From contig NZ_JAPDDT010000004.1 in the NCBI RefSeq assembly GCF_025950235.1, positions 248,001 to 312,000 of the forward strand: a stretch of DNA of 64,000 nucleotides. The letters are read 5' to 3'. The position numbers and the translations under genes were made by a program. This document shows, one piece after another, positions 25,828 through 35,000 of this stretch; within the stretch, counting starts at the first letter, position 1, and each line of letters opens with the position of its first letter. Under the pieces are notes generated by a model. It saw nothing but the letters and a program-made list of their open reading frames with translations, searched no databases and was not told the DNA's origin. The DNA is from Luteolibacter arcticus (GTDB taxonomy: Bacteria; Verrucomicrobiota; Verrucomicrobiia; Verrucomicrobiales; Akkermansiaceae).

Positions 25828-27126
25828 TCAAAACATCATCGTCACGACCACGCCCAAGCCGGCACACCCTGCAAGCACCGGCATCACGCCAATTTTGAAC
25901 CGCTCCATCGCCACCCACGCACCAATGGCTGCCAGCGCAACGAACACGTCGAACTTTCCCTTGTCTGGAACGATCGCGTGAAGCGCGAACCATATGGCGA
26001 GGTTGAGGATGACTCCAACCACCGCCGCCGTAATCGCCGTCAGCACCGACGCCAGCCTCTTCCGCTCATGCAGCCCCTCGACATGGGGCGCACCAAGGAA
26101 GACGAACAGGAAGCACGGCAGGAAGGTCACCCACGTGGTAATCGCGGCACCAAGCGTCGCCGCTAGCAGCGGTGACAAGTCTCCGGGATGCTGCCACGCG
26201 GCGACGAAGCCGACGAACTGCAGTACCATGATCAGCGGCCCTGGCGTCGTTTCCGCGAGACCAAGGCCAGTCATCATCTGTCCGTCGTTCAACCAGTGAT
26301 AGTTCTCCACGGCCATCTGCATCACATAGGGCAGGACCGCATAGGCACCGCCAATGGTCACCATGGCGGTCTTGCTGAAAAACAAGCCCTGTTGGAAATG
26401 GATTCCTTTCCAACCTAACAGAAGCCCGCAGGCCAGCACGGGCAGCCACCACAGCATGAGGCAGACCGCGGAGACAAGGAAGGTCCTCCGCCACGTCGCC
26501 GGTGGTGATGGAGGAAGTTGGACGAAGGGAGCTTCACCCACATCCGCCCTGCCGTGCCCCCTCCCCGCCGGGAATTGCTTGGGGAAATATTTTCCTCCGA
26601 TCCACCCGATCAAGGCGGTGCAGAGGAGAATCTCCACGAAGTTGATCTTATAGCGGAAAATCGCGACGAAGGCTAACACCGCCAGCACCCACAGCGCCGG
26701 AGTCTTCAGCGCCTTCGAGCCGATGCGCTTCACTGCCGAGGCCACGATGGCGATGACCGCCGGCATCAAGCCGTAGAATATCCCCTGCACCCACTTTATC
26801 TCCCCCCCCGCCATGTAGAGCCAGCTCAGGAAGAACAGGATGAACACCGACGGAATCACGAATAGGGCGCCCGCCGCGATCCCGCCGCGCGCACCGTGCA
26901 AGCGCCAGCCGAGGTAGGTGGCAAGCTGCTGTGCCTCGGGCCCCGGCAGCAGCATGCAGAAATTCAGCGCGTGGAGGAAATGGTCCTCACTCAGCCAGCG
27001 GCGCTTCTCGACCAGCTCCTTGTGCATGATCGCGATCTGCCCGGCCGGTCCGCCGAAGCTGATCCAGCCGAGCTTGATCCAGAAGCGCAGCGCTTCGCCA
27101 AAGGTGGGAACGGGAGGTGGGCTCAT
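25828..27126 (-). CDS. chrA: chromate efflux transporter ChrA
   Basis: 432 residues with about ten to twelve hydrophobic segments. It has the two-domain (long-chain) CHR architecture: the N-terminal half contains FGGPAGQIAIMH and LLPGPEAQQLATYLGW, and the C-terminal half has the inverted-repeat counterpart FFSKTAMVTIGGAYAVLP and GLAETTPGPLIMVLQFVG. ChrA expels chromate from the cytoplasm, lowering its toxicity. It is the most downstream gene of the minus-strand metal-efflux block, 90 nt from the lipoprotein gene. Confidence 0.93.
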   Translation of the reverse strand: MSPPPVPTFGEALRFWIKLGWISFGGPAGQIAIMHKELVEKRRWLSEDHFLHALNFCMLLPGPEAQQLATYLGWRLHGARGGIAAGALFVIPSVFILFFLSWLYMAGGEIKWVQGIFYGLMPAVIAIVASAVKRIGSKALKTPALWVLAVLAFVAIFRYKINFVEILLCTALIGWIGGKYFPKQFPAGRGHGRADVGEAPFVQLPPSPPATWRRTFLVSAVCLMLWWLPVLACGLLLGWKGIHFQQGLFFSKTAMVTIGGAYAVLPYVMQMAVENYHWLNDGQMMTGLGLAETTPGPLIMVLQFVGFVAAWQHPGDLSPLLAATLGAAITTWVTFLPCFLFVFLGAPHVEGLHERKRLASVLTAITAAVVGVILNLAIWFALHAIVPDKGKFDVFVALAAIGAWVAMERFKIGVMPVLAGCAGLGVVVTMMF

Positions 27127-27216
27127 CGCCGGGATCTGAGATGAAGGAAGGCAAAGGGAATCGCTCCCGGATGCCCGGAAAGATGAGTGGCGAAAACGAA
27201 ACGCGCACGCCCTTAC

Positions 27217-27744
27217 TTACTTCACCTGCAGCGCCGTCGCATTCACGATCAAGGCATCCGCGGACGAACCGGGGGCGACCTTGCCCGACACCACGACGGT
27301 TGCGAGGTTCTTCAAGCCACCGACCCCTTCGATGCCTTCACCTAACACCTTGCCGTCGGCACCGGCGATCTGAACGGTAGCGATCCCAGTTTTCTTCTCC
27401 TCCGCCGAATCACAGCAAGCATCCCACGGCGTCTTGCACTCGTCGCCGGGCATCTCGTTGCAAGGCGTGAGGACTTCCGGGTCGCCCACGATGAAGGCGG
27501 CGCGTCCTTCGACAAAGGGCTTCTTGCTGCCCATGATGCGGCCGGTCAGCGTGATCTCGTCTCCCGGCTTGGCAGTGGTGCGGGCGACATGAATCGCCTT
27601 CGCTTCACCCGTCGGCGCGGTGCCGAGGACTTTCGAGAGTTCGGCGCTGGGTGCCGCCGGGGCCTTCGGCTCAGCGGTGGAAGTGGATTTCTCCTGGCAA
27701 GAAGGGAGCAGGCAGAGGGCGGCAAGGATCAGTTTTGTTTTCAT
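27217..27744 (-). CDS. Cys-containing putative lipoprotein
   Basis: 175 residues. MKTKLILAALCLLPSCQEK is a lipoprotein signal with a lipobox-like L-P-S-C, so the mature protein probably starts at Cys16. After a Pro/Ala-rich linker comes a beta-rich domain (GDEITLTGRIMGSKKPF) reminiscent of an OB fold. A Cys-rich loop with C-N-E-M-P-G-D-E-C and D-A-C-C-D-S (about residues 95-115) could bind metal. Function unknown. It lies 25 nt after the second ABC permease on the same strand, so it probably belongs to the same transcript. The Cys cluster and metal-efflux context suggest metal sensing or trapping. Confidence 0.7.
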   Translation of the reverse strand: MKTKLILAALCLLPSCQEKSTSTAEPKAPAAPSAELSKVLGTAPTGEAKAIHVARTTAKPGDEITLTGRIMGSKKPFVEGRAAFIVGDPEVLTPCNEMPGDECKTPWDACCDSAEEKKTGIATVQIAGADGKVLGEGIEGVGGLKNLATVVVSGKVAPGSSADALIVNATALQVK

Positions 27745-27769
27745 AGGATGGAATTCAGATGTTAGAGAT

Positions 27770-28921
27770 TCAGGAAGAACGGAGCGCCACCGGCAGCGAT
27801 GGCTTCAGGCAACGGATCGCCGGCGGCAACGCCCCTAACAAGCCGAGCAACAGGCCGGTGACCACTCCGGTGACAGCAACGCCGGGGCCGATATCAAGAG
27901 TGAAGGCCCCGATGGAGAATGGCACCGTACGGCCATCGAGCAGCAGCACCGCGACGAGCGAGGCGACCAGCGTGCCGGTCAGGCAGGCGAGCGTGCTTTC
28001 CTGCACCAGGCTCGCCAGCAGAGCACCGCGGCCGTAGCCGATCGCCTGCAGCGTGGCCATCTCGCGGACCCGCGAGGCAAAGGCGGCATAGAGCGTGTTC
28101 ACGCCGCCGAACAACGCGCCCGCCGCGATGAGTCCGGCGGTGATCCAGGTCATCGCGCGCAGCGGTTTGAAGAACGAACTCAGGCGGGCATAGTAGTCGC
28201 TCTCGCGCAGCGCGCTGAGTTCGAGGTCGAGCCGCTGCTTGGCAAACAGGTCGGCATCGGCGAACCCGGCCGGATCATCCAGCCGCAGCACGACGCACGA
28301 GACGGTGTCGCGTTTCGCCAGCACCCGCAGATCGCCGAGCGTGGCCCACAGCTCCGACTCCAGCACCGTGCCGGGCGCGGCGAAGATGCCGGAGATCACC
28401 AGATCCTGGCCATCGAGCGCCACGTGCTTGCCGGGCTGTAGATCAGCTTCCGACACGCCAAGCTTCCGCCACGCGAGCCGGCCCACCATGAGCTGCCCCG
28501 CGCCAGGAAAACTGCCGGTGATGATCCTTACTTCGGGGTGCACCCGCAGGGCCTGCGCGGTGACGCCGCGGAACATCGCCTGGGCGCGCTTGCCGCCGCC
28601 GAGATCGAGATAGTTCATGTAGTGGATCTCGCTGGAAACGGCGCGCACGCCGAGTTCCTCGCCGATGCCTGGCACCGCGGCCTCGGCGATGCCCGCGGCG
28701 CTATCGGCAACCTCGCTGCGCTGGATGCTCTCCTCGGAGCCCGCACCGACGAAGACGACATTGTTCGGCGACCCCGAGGCGGAAAGCACGCGCTTCATCC
28801 CCTGATTGATCGCCACCGCAGCCATCACCAGCAGCACCACTAGCGCGCTGCCGCCAATGGTCTGGAGCAGGCGCGCTTTCGAGCGGGAGAGATTCCGCAC
28901 AGCGTATGAGAAAGGAAGCAT
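27770..28921 (-). CDS. ABC transporter permease, FtsX/MacB type (second permease)
   Basis: 383 residues from the ATG at 28921, which starts 2 nt after the upstream permease's stop; the open frame further upstream overlaps that gene. The plan is one N-terminal transmembrane helix (about 20-42), a large periplasmic domain and three C-terminal helices (from about residue 260), the FtsX fold used by MacB and LolC-type exporters. RSKARLLQTIGGSALVV near the start and FASRVREMATLQAIGYGRG are typical. It works with the permease, ATPase and adaptor genes upstream as one export system. Confidence 0.87.
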   Translation of the reverse strand: MLPFSYAVRNLSRSKARLLQTIGGSALVVLLVMAAVAINQGMKRVLSASGSPNNVVFVGAGSEESIQRSEVADSAAGIAEAAVPGIGEELGVRAVSSEIHYMNYLDLGGGKRAQAMFRGVTAQALRVHPEVRIITGSFPGAGQLMVGRLAWRKLGVSEADLQPGKHVALDGQDLVISGIFAAPGTVLESELWATLGDLRVLAKRDTVSCVVLRLDDPAGFADADLFAKQRLDLELSALRESDYYARLSSFFKPLRAMTWITAGLIAAGALFGGVNTLYAAFASRVREMATLQAIGYGRGALLASLVQESTLACLTGTLVASLVAVLLLDGRTVPFSIGAFTLDIGPGVAVTGVVTGLLLGLLGALPPAIRCLKPSLPVALRSS

Positions 28922-28923
28922 GT

Positions 28924-30072
28924 CTAACTGCGGAGGTTCTTGACGATCGGTTGCATCACGGCCTGCCATGCCGGCCACAGCGAGGCGAGGATGCCGAGCA
29001 CGAGCGCGGCGACGATGCCGGTGAGGATGACTGCGGCATCGGGTTGAATGGCGAGGGTCTGGCCCTCATTGCCCATGGTAAAGCTCTGCCAGCGAAGGAA
29101 GGCCGCCGAGAGCCCGACGCCCGCGATGCCGCCGGCCAGCCCGAGCATGCCGCCTTCGCCGATGACCAAGCACCCGATCGCGCGACCCGGATAGCCGAGC
29201 GTTCTCAACACCGCATTCTCCTTCACGCGGCCGCGGACGACGAGCAGCAACGCGTTTGCCACCAGCGCCGTGACCGCCAAAACAGCACCAATCCCAAGCC
29301 AGCGCGTGAAGCCAATCAGCTCGATCAACTCGGCGGCGGTCTCGGCGAAGAAGGCCTTCTCCGGACGGGTGTCGGTCGGCTGCGCATCCGAATGAAAGCG
29401 CTCGTCGATGGCCTTGGCGACGGGCTTGAGATCCTGCGCCGAATTCACGCGGACATTGAACTGCGTGACCACGCCGAGCCCCGACTTCGACGCGCGCTGT
29501 AGGAAGGGCAACTTCACGTAAGCGACGTTGTTGTCCTGCGGGAACGGCGAGCGCAGGATCCCCGCCACGGTGACGGTCACGCCCGCACCATCGAAGCGGT
29601 CGCCGGGCTTCAAGCCGCGGCGCTGGGCGAAGACCTCGCCGAGCAACGCTCCGTCGCCGCGCTTCTGCCATTCCTCCATGCTTCCCTCGATCACCTCGAT
29701 CTCCGGCGCAAACTTCGCGAGCTGGTCGTCCGGAACGCCGCGGAAGGTGATCACATCGAGAGAGGCGCCGCAGTTGTTGACCACGATTTGTACGGGTATG
29801 ACGTCGCGCACACCATCGATGCTGCGGATCTCGTCAGCATAGTGTTCCGGCAAGCGGCTGGCAGACGGGCAGAAGCGATTCTGTCGATAGACGACCAGGG
29901 TGGTGTCCGCCGCGGTCTGCTCGGTCGCCTTGGCCAACGACCGCTGCAAGGTTTCCACCGCTGTGAAAAGAAACATGCCGGACGCCACGCCGAGCACGGT
30001 CAGCAGCGAGCGCACCCGGTGGCGCGTGAGCTGCGTCCACGAGAGACGTAGTAGATTGAGGATGGCACTCAT
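28924..30072 (-). CDS. ABC transporter permease, FtsX/MacB type (first permease)
   Basis: 382 residues with the same fold as its neighbour: N-terminal helix (RHRVRSLLTVLGVASGMFLF), a MacB-like periplasmic core domain (about 45-240) and a C-terminal bundle of three helices (RVKENAVLRTLGYPGRA is the typical cytoplasmic loop). The periplasmic core includes two Cys, in RFCPSA and NNCGAS. It is separated from the ATPase gene by a 268-nt spacer with a duplicated 102-bp repeat, otherwise it would form a compact operon. Confidence 0.87.
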   Translation of the reverse strand: MSAILNLLRLSWTQLTRHRVRSLLTVLGVASGMFLFTAVETLQRSLAKATEQTAADTTLVVYRQNRFCPSASRLPEHYADEIRSIDGVRDVIPVQIVVNNCGASLDVITFRGVPDDQLAKFAPEIEVIEGSMEEWQKRGDGALLGEVFAQRRGLKPGDRFDGAGVTVTVAGILRSPFPQDNNVAYVKLPFLQRASKSGLGVVTQFNVRVNSAQDLKPVAKAIDERFHSDAQPTDTRPEKAFFAETAAELIELIGFTRWLGIGAVLAVTALVANALLLVVRGRVKENAVLRTLGYPGRAIGCLVIGEGGMLGLAGGIAGVGLSAAFLRWQSFTMGNEGQTLAIQPDAAVILTGIVAALVLGILASLWPAWQAVMQPIVKNLRS

Positions 30073-30089
30073 AACGCTGGGACCGATAA

Positions 30090-30313
30090 CGCTGGGAGCG
30101 CGGAGCCGCCGGCCCGCAGAAGCACGGCGACGGCTCGCTTTCTGGGTTCGGAGGCGAAGAAAAGCACTTCCCTAAGGACCGTTCCGCGGGCCGCTGGGAG
30201 CGCGGAGCCTCTGGCCCGCAGAAGCACGGGGACGGCCGGCTTCCTAGGTTCGCGGGCGTAGAAGAGGATTCCCCTGAGCACCGTTCTGCGGGCCGGAGGC
30301 TCCGCGCTCCCAG
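30090..30313 (-). repeat. two tandem 102-bp repeats plus inverted tail inside the ABC operon
   Basis: Unit 1 (30090-30191) and unit 2 (30192-30293) are the same length and share long blocks, such as CGCTGGGAGCGCGGAGCC, GGCCCGCAGAAGCACGG and CCGTTC-GCGGGC. A 20-nt tail (30294-30313) is the inverse of the unit start, CTGGGAGCGCGGAGCCT, so the whole region can fold on itself. Because 102 is 34 codons, a short shadow ORF with two 34-residue repeats is open through it; it is not called as a gene. The remaining spacer holds nothing else. Confidence 0.8.
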
Positions 30314-30340
30314 TGGCTGGCGCATGCTTCGGAGTGTCTT

Positions 30341-31021
30341 TCATGACAGGATCAATTGCCCTTTCTCAAGATGCAGTGTCCGGTCCGCGGCCTCCGCGGC
30401 ACGGGGATCGTGAGTAACCATCACGATGGTCTTCCCATGCTCGCGCGAAAGCTGCTGGAGCAGGCCGAGAATGCGGGTCGCGGACTCGCGATCGAGGTCA
30501 CCGGTGGGCTCGTCCGCCACCAGCAAGGCCGGATCCGCCACCAGCGCGCGGGCGATGGCCACGCGCTGCTCCTGCCCGCCGGAAAGCTCGCCCGGCGTGT
30601 GATGCATCCGGTCGGCAAGGCCGACGAGCGAGAGCGCCGCCTCGACGCGGGCGTGGCGGTCCTTCTTCGCCATCGGCGCGAGCAACAGCGGCAGCTCGAC
30701 ATTCTCAAAGGCGCTCAGCACCGGCACCAGATGATAGAGTTGGAAAATGTAGCCTACATGATTGGCCCGCCATTTCGTCAGCTCGCGGCGGTTGAGCTTC
30801 GCCAGCTCCTTGCCGGCGATGACCAGCGAGCCCTCGGTCGGCGAGTCGATGCCCGACAGCAAATTGAGCAACGTGGTCTTTCCCGAGCCCGATGGTCCCA
30901 TCAGCGCGAGGAACTGCCCGCGCGGCACATCCAGATCGAGCTTCTCAAGCGGCGTCACCACCGAGCTGCCCTTGCGGTAGCTCTTGGAAACGCCGCGGCA
31001 TTGGATCATCGGTTCGTTCAT
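30341..31021 (-). CDS. ABC transporter ATP-binding protein, LolD/MacB type
   Basis: 226 residues. Walker [12 protein letters not shown] (about 39-49), Q loop in [18 protein letters not shown], signature [15 protein letters not shown], Walker [13 protein letters not shown] and switch His in [13 protein letters not shown] are intact. This is the MacB/LolD/FtsE class that powers FtsX-type permeases, usually extracting substrates from the membrane or periplasm. Its ATG overlaps the stop of the HlyD gene by 4 nt (ATGA). Confidence 0.92.
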   Translation of the reverse strand: MNEPMIQCRGVSKSYRKGSSVVTPLEKLDLDVPRGQFLALMGPSGSGKTTLLNLLSGIDSPTEGSLVIAGKELAKLNRRELTKWRANHVGYIFQLYHLVPVLSAFENVELPLLLAPMAKKDRHARVEAALSLVGLADRMHHTPGELSGGQEQRVAIARALVADPALLVADEPTGDLDRESATRILGLLQQLSREHGKTIVMVTHDPRAAEAADRTLHLEKGQLILS

Positions 31022-32388
31022 GGCAGGACGGGATTCACGCGCTGGCCCTCGCGCAGGTTCTTCGGGGAAAGGATGACGTGCTCGCCGGGACGCAGGCCGT
31101 CAATGATGCGGACGTGGCCATCGCGCGTCTCGGAGGATGCTTGGATCTCACGCTTATCGACGCGCTTTGATTCAGGATCGCAAACCCATGCGACGCCATC
31201 GGCCACGGCCGATTCGGGAACCCACGTCGCGAGATCTCCGCCGCCAAACTGACCGGGAGAAGCGGAGGCTGAACCAAGGAACTCGACACGGCACAACATC
31301 TCTGGCCGGAGCTGCTCGCTCGGATCGGCGATGCGCACCTTCGCCTGAAGAGTATTCCGCGCAAGGTCCGCCTCCCCGGTGATGCGGGTGACTTCGCCGG
31401 TGAAGATCTTTTCCGGCAAGAGGCTGCAGCGGATCTTCGCCGCTTGCCCGACGCTGAGACGCGCGGCATCGGCCAGCGGCACATCGACCCGCACCTGCAG
31501 CTTCTCCGGCTGATAGAGAATCGCGATGGTCGAGCTGTCGGGGTCATCCATCAGCAGCATCTTCTTCTGTCCCGGCGCGGCAGCGAGCCGGAGCACACGG
31601 CCATCGATCGGCGCGAGGATGCGGGTGCGGGAAAGCGCCAGCTTCGCCTGCTCCACCTCGACGGCCGCGGATGCGATCTCATCGTCCTTCGTGTGGGTGT
31701 CGAGTTCCAGCCGCTTCACCTCCGCCTCGGCTTCATCCGCCATCGCCTGCGCAGCGAGGCAGCCCGCCTTGGCGCGTTCTAGGGCGAGCCGGGTGGCGAC
31801 GATCTCGACGGCGGACACGGCACTTTTCAAATCCTTGATCCGCTCGTGACGGTCGGCGGCTTCCTGCTCGAGAGTCGCGGTGGCGAGGCACTGGGCCCTC
31901 ACATTCTCGAGCTTCCTCTTCCCGCCATCGATCGCGACGAGGTGCGACGCGCGACCGGAGACCAGCATGCGGTGCTTGCTCTCCGCCCCGGCGAGAGCGA
32001 GCCGGGCGTCGGCATCGACGAGAGTCGCCAGCGTGTCGCCCTGCTTCACGGCCTGTCCTTCCAGCACGTGGACCACATCGACCACGCCGTCGATCAGGGC
32101 GGTCGCCTTCACCGGCAGCGGATCGGGTTCGATCCAGCCGCTGGCTTGGAAGAGCATGTCGCCGGATCCGGAGGCAGGAGCAGCGCTACTTTTTTCCCCG
32201 CCAACCGTAGCGAGGACGATCGCGGTCTCGACCGTCGCAGCGGGCAACAGCCGATCACGAAAGAGCGCGAGAAAGAGCAAGGCAAAGCCCGCGAGAAGCG
32301 CGAGCGGCACCAGCCACGCCGGCATGCGCCGCACGGGCTTGGAAGTCTCCGCAGGAGCGCGGGACAGGGAATCAAGGGATGGATTCAT
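31018..32388 (-). CDS. HlyD-family membrane-fusion adaptor of the ABC exporter
   Basis: 456 residues from the ATG at 32388. One N-terminal transmembrane helix (about 25-45, PAWLVPLALLAGFALLFLA) is followed by a split barrel-sandwich domain (VVHVLEGQAVKQGDTLATL and the later TRILAPIDGRVLRLA). A long alpha-helical hairpin lies between them (about residues 130-235), and beta-barrel domains follow. It bridges the inner-membrane pump to an outer-membrane partner or periplasmic substrate. The adaptor, ATPase and two-permease set resembles the DevBCA plan, but with two permeases. The stop overlaps the ATPase start (ATGA). Confidence 0.87.
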   Translation of the reverse strand: MNPSLDSLSRAPAETSKPVRRMPAWLVPLALLAGFALLFLALFRDRLLPAATVETAIVLATVGGEKSSAAPASGSGDMLFQASGWIEPDPLPVKATALIDGVVDVVHVLEGQAVKQGDTLATLVDADARLALAGAESKHRMLVSGRASHLVAIDGGKRKLENVRAQCLATATLEQEAADRHERIKDLKSAVSAVEIVATRLALERAKAGCLAAQAMADEAEAEVKRLELDTHTKDDEIASAAVEVEQAKLALSRTRILAPIDGRVLRLAAAPGQKKMLLMDDPDSSTIAILYQPEKLQVRVDVPLADAARLSVGQAAKIRCSLLPEKIFTGEVTRITGEADLARNTLQAKVRIADPSEQLRPEMLCRVEFLGSASASPGQFGGGDLATWVPESAVADGVAWVCDPESKRVDKREIQASSETRDGHVRIIDGLRPGEHVILSPKNLREGQRVNPVLP

Positions 32389-32477
32389 TTCAGGAAATCG
32401 GGAGACGGGCGCCCGTTCACGGGCAAGCAACCCGGCCGTGGCAATGCACAGCCGACAGCGGCAACCAAGGTGCCGCC

Positions 32478-32885
32478 TTACAGTCTCCAGACTTCAAACA
32501 AAGCTCGCCACGCCGCGGGCGAATCCGGCCCGCGGATCGGCACCGCTGCCTCAAAGATCGAGCACTCCACCAAGGTCACCGGCGGCAAGACAAACACCGG
32601 CGGCGGCAAGTCGATCGCTACGACGGCAGGCAGCCCTTCCGGCACGGAAGGCGCCGGCGCGTCGGGCAAATCCTCCAGATCCACGCAGCACGGCACCTCG
32701 TGATGTTCCCCACAATCCGGGCAGCACGAGGATTTCTTGGATTCGCACTCCGAGACACCCGGCATCAGCAGCCGGTGCTCCAGCAGGCAGAGGCGCACGG
32801 GCGTCGCCGCCAGCGGGAGCAATATCCCGAGGCAGGCCAGAAGCAGTGCTGCAATCGCCCGTCGCATCTGAAAGCAAAGTCTCAC
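32478..32885 (-). CDS. Cys-rich small secreted protein of the metal-efflux block
   Basis: 135 residues if begun at the GTG at 32885, which overlaps the TGA of the P-type ATPase gene; an internal ATG at 32867 is an alternative. A signal peptide (RRAIAALLLACLGILLPLAATP) is followed by a Cys/His cluster: V-R-L-C-L-L-E-H, SECESKKSSCCPDCGEHHEV and P-C-C. This arrangement could coordinate soft metals such as Zn, Cd, Cu or Hg. The C-terminal part is Pro/Val-rich. No family recognised. Its place directly after the P-type ATPase suggests a periplasmic metal-binding accessory. Confidence 0.65.
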   Translation of the reverse strand: MRLCFQMRRAIAALLLACLGILLPLAATPVRLCLLEHRLLMPGVSECESKKSSCCPDCGEHHEVPCCVDLEDLPDAPAPSVPEGLPAVVAIDLPPPVFVLPPVTLVECSIFEAAVPIRGPDSPAAWRALFEVWRL

Positions 32886-34873
32886 ACCTGAGATGCGCGG
32901 GTCAAGGGTCCTATTCCCACTCGCGACTCCCCGGGCCTAAGAAGCCGCAAGGAATTCAAGATCACCAAGAGCGTCGCGCCCGTGTCCGCCAGGATCGCAA
33001 GCCACAAGCCGGCCATGCCGAAAAACGCGAGCACCAGAAAGACCGCCTTCACCACCAGGGCGAATACGACATTGAAGCGAATGATGCCCACGGCGCGACG
33101 GCCGGTCCGGACCGCCTCGGCGACCTTGGTCAGGTCGTCCTTCATCAAGGCAATATCCGCGGTCTCGATGGCGGTGTCGCTGCCGATGGCGCCCATGGCG
33201 AAGCCGACGCTGGCGACGGCAAGCGCGGGCGCGTCATTCACCCCATCGCCGATCATGCCGACATGCCCATGCTCCGCCACGAGCTTGCGGATGTGCTCCA
33301 CCTTTTGATCCGGCATCAAGTCGCCGATCGCCTCGTCGATGCCGGCTTGCTGCGCGATGGAGGAAGCGGTCCGCTGGTTGTCGCCACTGAGCATGACGAT
33401 CTTCGAGATGCCAGCAGCGTGAATCGCCTTCAGCGCCTCGGCGACTTCCGGGCGCAGGGTATCGGCAATGGCGATGACACCGAGGACCTCTCCGGCGCAC
33501 CCCTCATGCGGCGCGTGCCCGAGCACGGCCAGCGATTGGCCCTTTGACTCGATGCCAGCGAGCAACTCCTCCACCGCCGGGGTGCAGACGCCCGCATCGT
33601 GAGCCATGCGGTGATTGCCTATGAAGTGCGGATGCCCATCGAGCGTGGCACGGGCTCCACGGCCGGTGACGGAGACGTAGTCGGGTGCAGGATTGAAATC
33701 GATGCCGCGGGCACGCGCTGCTTCCACGATGGCAGTGGCGAGCGGATGGCCGGAGTGGCTGTTGATCGCAGCCGAGCGGCGAAGGATCTCTTCTTCCGTT
33801 AGATCCGCGACGGGCGAGACGCCGACTACCTCCGGGTTTCCGCGGGTGATGGTTCCGGTCTTGTCCACGGCGAGGGCACGGAGCTTGCCCACTTCCTCGA
33901 GATAAACGCCGCCCTTTACCAGAACGCCTCTTCGCGCAAGCGCGGTGAGCCCCGACACGATGCTGACCGGTGTGGCGATCACGAGCGCGCAAGGACAAGC
34001 GATGACCAGCAGCACCAGCGAGCGATAGAACCACGCATTCCAAGGCTGCCCCAGCAGCAGCGGCGGCACCACCGCCACGAGCAAGGCCATGGCGAAGACG
34101 GCCGGCGTGTAGATCGCGGCAAAGCGGTCAACCCATCGCTGGGTCGCCGGCTTGTTCTCCTCGGCCTCGGCGACCAGCTTGATGATGCGCGCCAACGTGG
34201 AGTCACCGGCGGCCTTGGTGACCTCCACCTCCAAAGAGCCCTCGCCATTGACGGTGCCGGCAAAGACGGGATCCCCGGGCGACTTGTCCACCGGCACGGA
34301 TTCGCCGGTGATCGGGGCCTGGTTGACCGGCGAGTTTCCGGAAAGGACCTTGCCATCGAGAGGAATGCGGCTGCCGCTGCGGACGCGGATCTTTGCACCG
34401 ATCGCCACCTCCGCGACCTTCACCTCACGCTCCGACCCATCAGCCCCGATGACCACGGCGGCCGGTGGTGACAGGTCTAACAAGGCCGCCACGGCACGGC
34501 GCGCGCGGGTGCCCGCCCACGACTCCAGAAGCTCTGAAAGCGCGAACAGAAAAACGACGGCGGCGGCTTCGGCATGCTCGCCGATGATCCATGCCCCGGC
34601 GACCGCCACCGACATCAGGACATTCATGTCGAGGCGACGGGCTAACAGGGCCTTCCAGGCGGCGGGAAAGACGAGCAATCCACCGGAAATCGTGGCGAGT
34701 GCAAAGGCTGCCGTATTCAGCCACTCCGGCCCGGCATGGGACCACTGGAGCAAAAGGCCGGCACCGGTCAGCACGACGGAGGCCGCGACCAGAAAGGTCC
34801 GCGGAAAAGGAGAGTCATCGTGGCCATGCTCGCAGCTGGAGCCGTGGCTATCTCGGGAGGGAGTGCAGGTCAT
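32882..34873 (-). CDS. heavy-metal-translocating P1B-type ATPase (Zn/Cd/Pb-like)
   Basis: 663 residues. Membrane helices precede an actuator domain with the GES segment (ITGESVPVDKSPGD). The metal-site helix has ACPCALVIATPVS (CPC). The phosphorylation site is DKTGTITRGNPE, the HP locus is SGHPLATAIVEAA, and the hinge is MIGDGVNDAPALA. These are diagnostic for P1B ATPases that export soft metal ions. Instead of a ferredoxin-like HMA domain, the N-terminus has only a short Cys/His-containing leader (MTCTPSRDSHGSSCEHGHDD). The C-terminus is short. It sits between the Cys-rich protein gene, which overlaps it by 4 nt, and a His-rich protein gene. Confidence 0.92.
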   Translation of the reverse strand: MTCTPSRDSHGSSCEHGHDDSPFPRTFLVAASVVLTGAGLLLQWSHAGPEWLNTAAFALATISGGLLVFPAAWKALLARRLDMNVLMSVAVAGAWIIGEHAEAAAVVFLFALSELLESWAGTRARRAVAALLDLSPPAAVVIGADGSEREVKVAEVAIGAKIRVRSGSRIPLDGKVLSGNSPVNQAPITGESVPVDKSPGDPVFAGTVNGEGSLEVEVTKAAGDSTLARIIKLVAEAEENKPATQRWVDRFAAIYTPAVFAMALLVAVVPPLLLGQPWNAWFYRSLVLLVIACPCALVIATPVSIVSGLTALARRGVLVKGGVYLEEVGKLRALAVDKTGTITRGNPEVVGVSPVADLTEEEILRRSAAINSHSGHPLATAIVEAARARGIDFNPAPDYVSVTGRGARATLDGHPHFIGNHRMAHDAGVCTPAVEELLAGIESKGQSLAVLGHAPHEGCAGEVLGVIAIADTLRPEVAEALKAIHAAGISKIVMLSGDNQRTASSIAQQAGIDEAIGDLMPDQKVEHIRKLVAEHGHVGMIGDGVNDAPALAVASVGFAMGAIGSDTAIETADIALMKDDLTKVAEAVRTGRRAVGIIRFNVVFALVVKAVFLVLAFFGMAGLWLAILADTGATLLVILNSLRLLRPGESRVGIGPLTRASQV

Positions 34874-35000
34874 GACTGGAAGCGGACAGCAGACGAAACC
34901 GGCTCCCGGATTGGGATGTCCATCTCACGTAACAGCAGAATCTCAAACGGGAAGAGGCGCGGGTCAGGCGGACGATGCCAGACCCGCGCCGTGAAACTCC

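Noticed and set aside
30090..30313. Possible CRISPR-like array
   Set aside because: There are only two units, of 102 bp, without alternating short repeats and unique spacers, and with an inverted tail. No cas gene is near.
30069..30344. Minus-strand ORF with two 34-residue repeats
   Set aside because: It results from the 102-bp DNA repeats, whose length is a multiple of three, so frames stay open by arithmetic. The Arg/Pro/Ala-rich sequence has no protein character and the region behaves as a DNA repeat.
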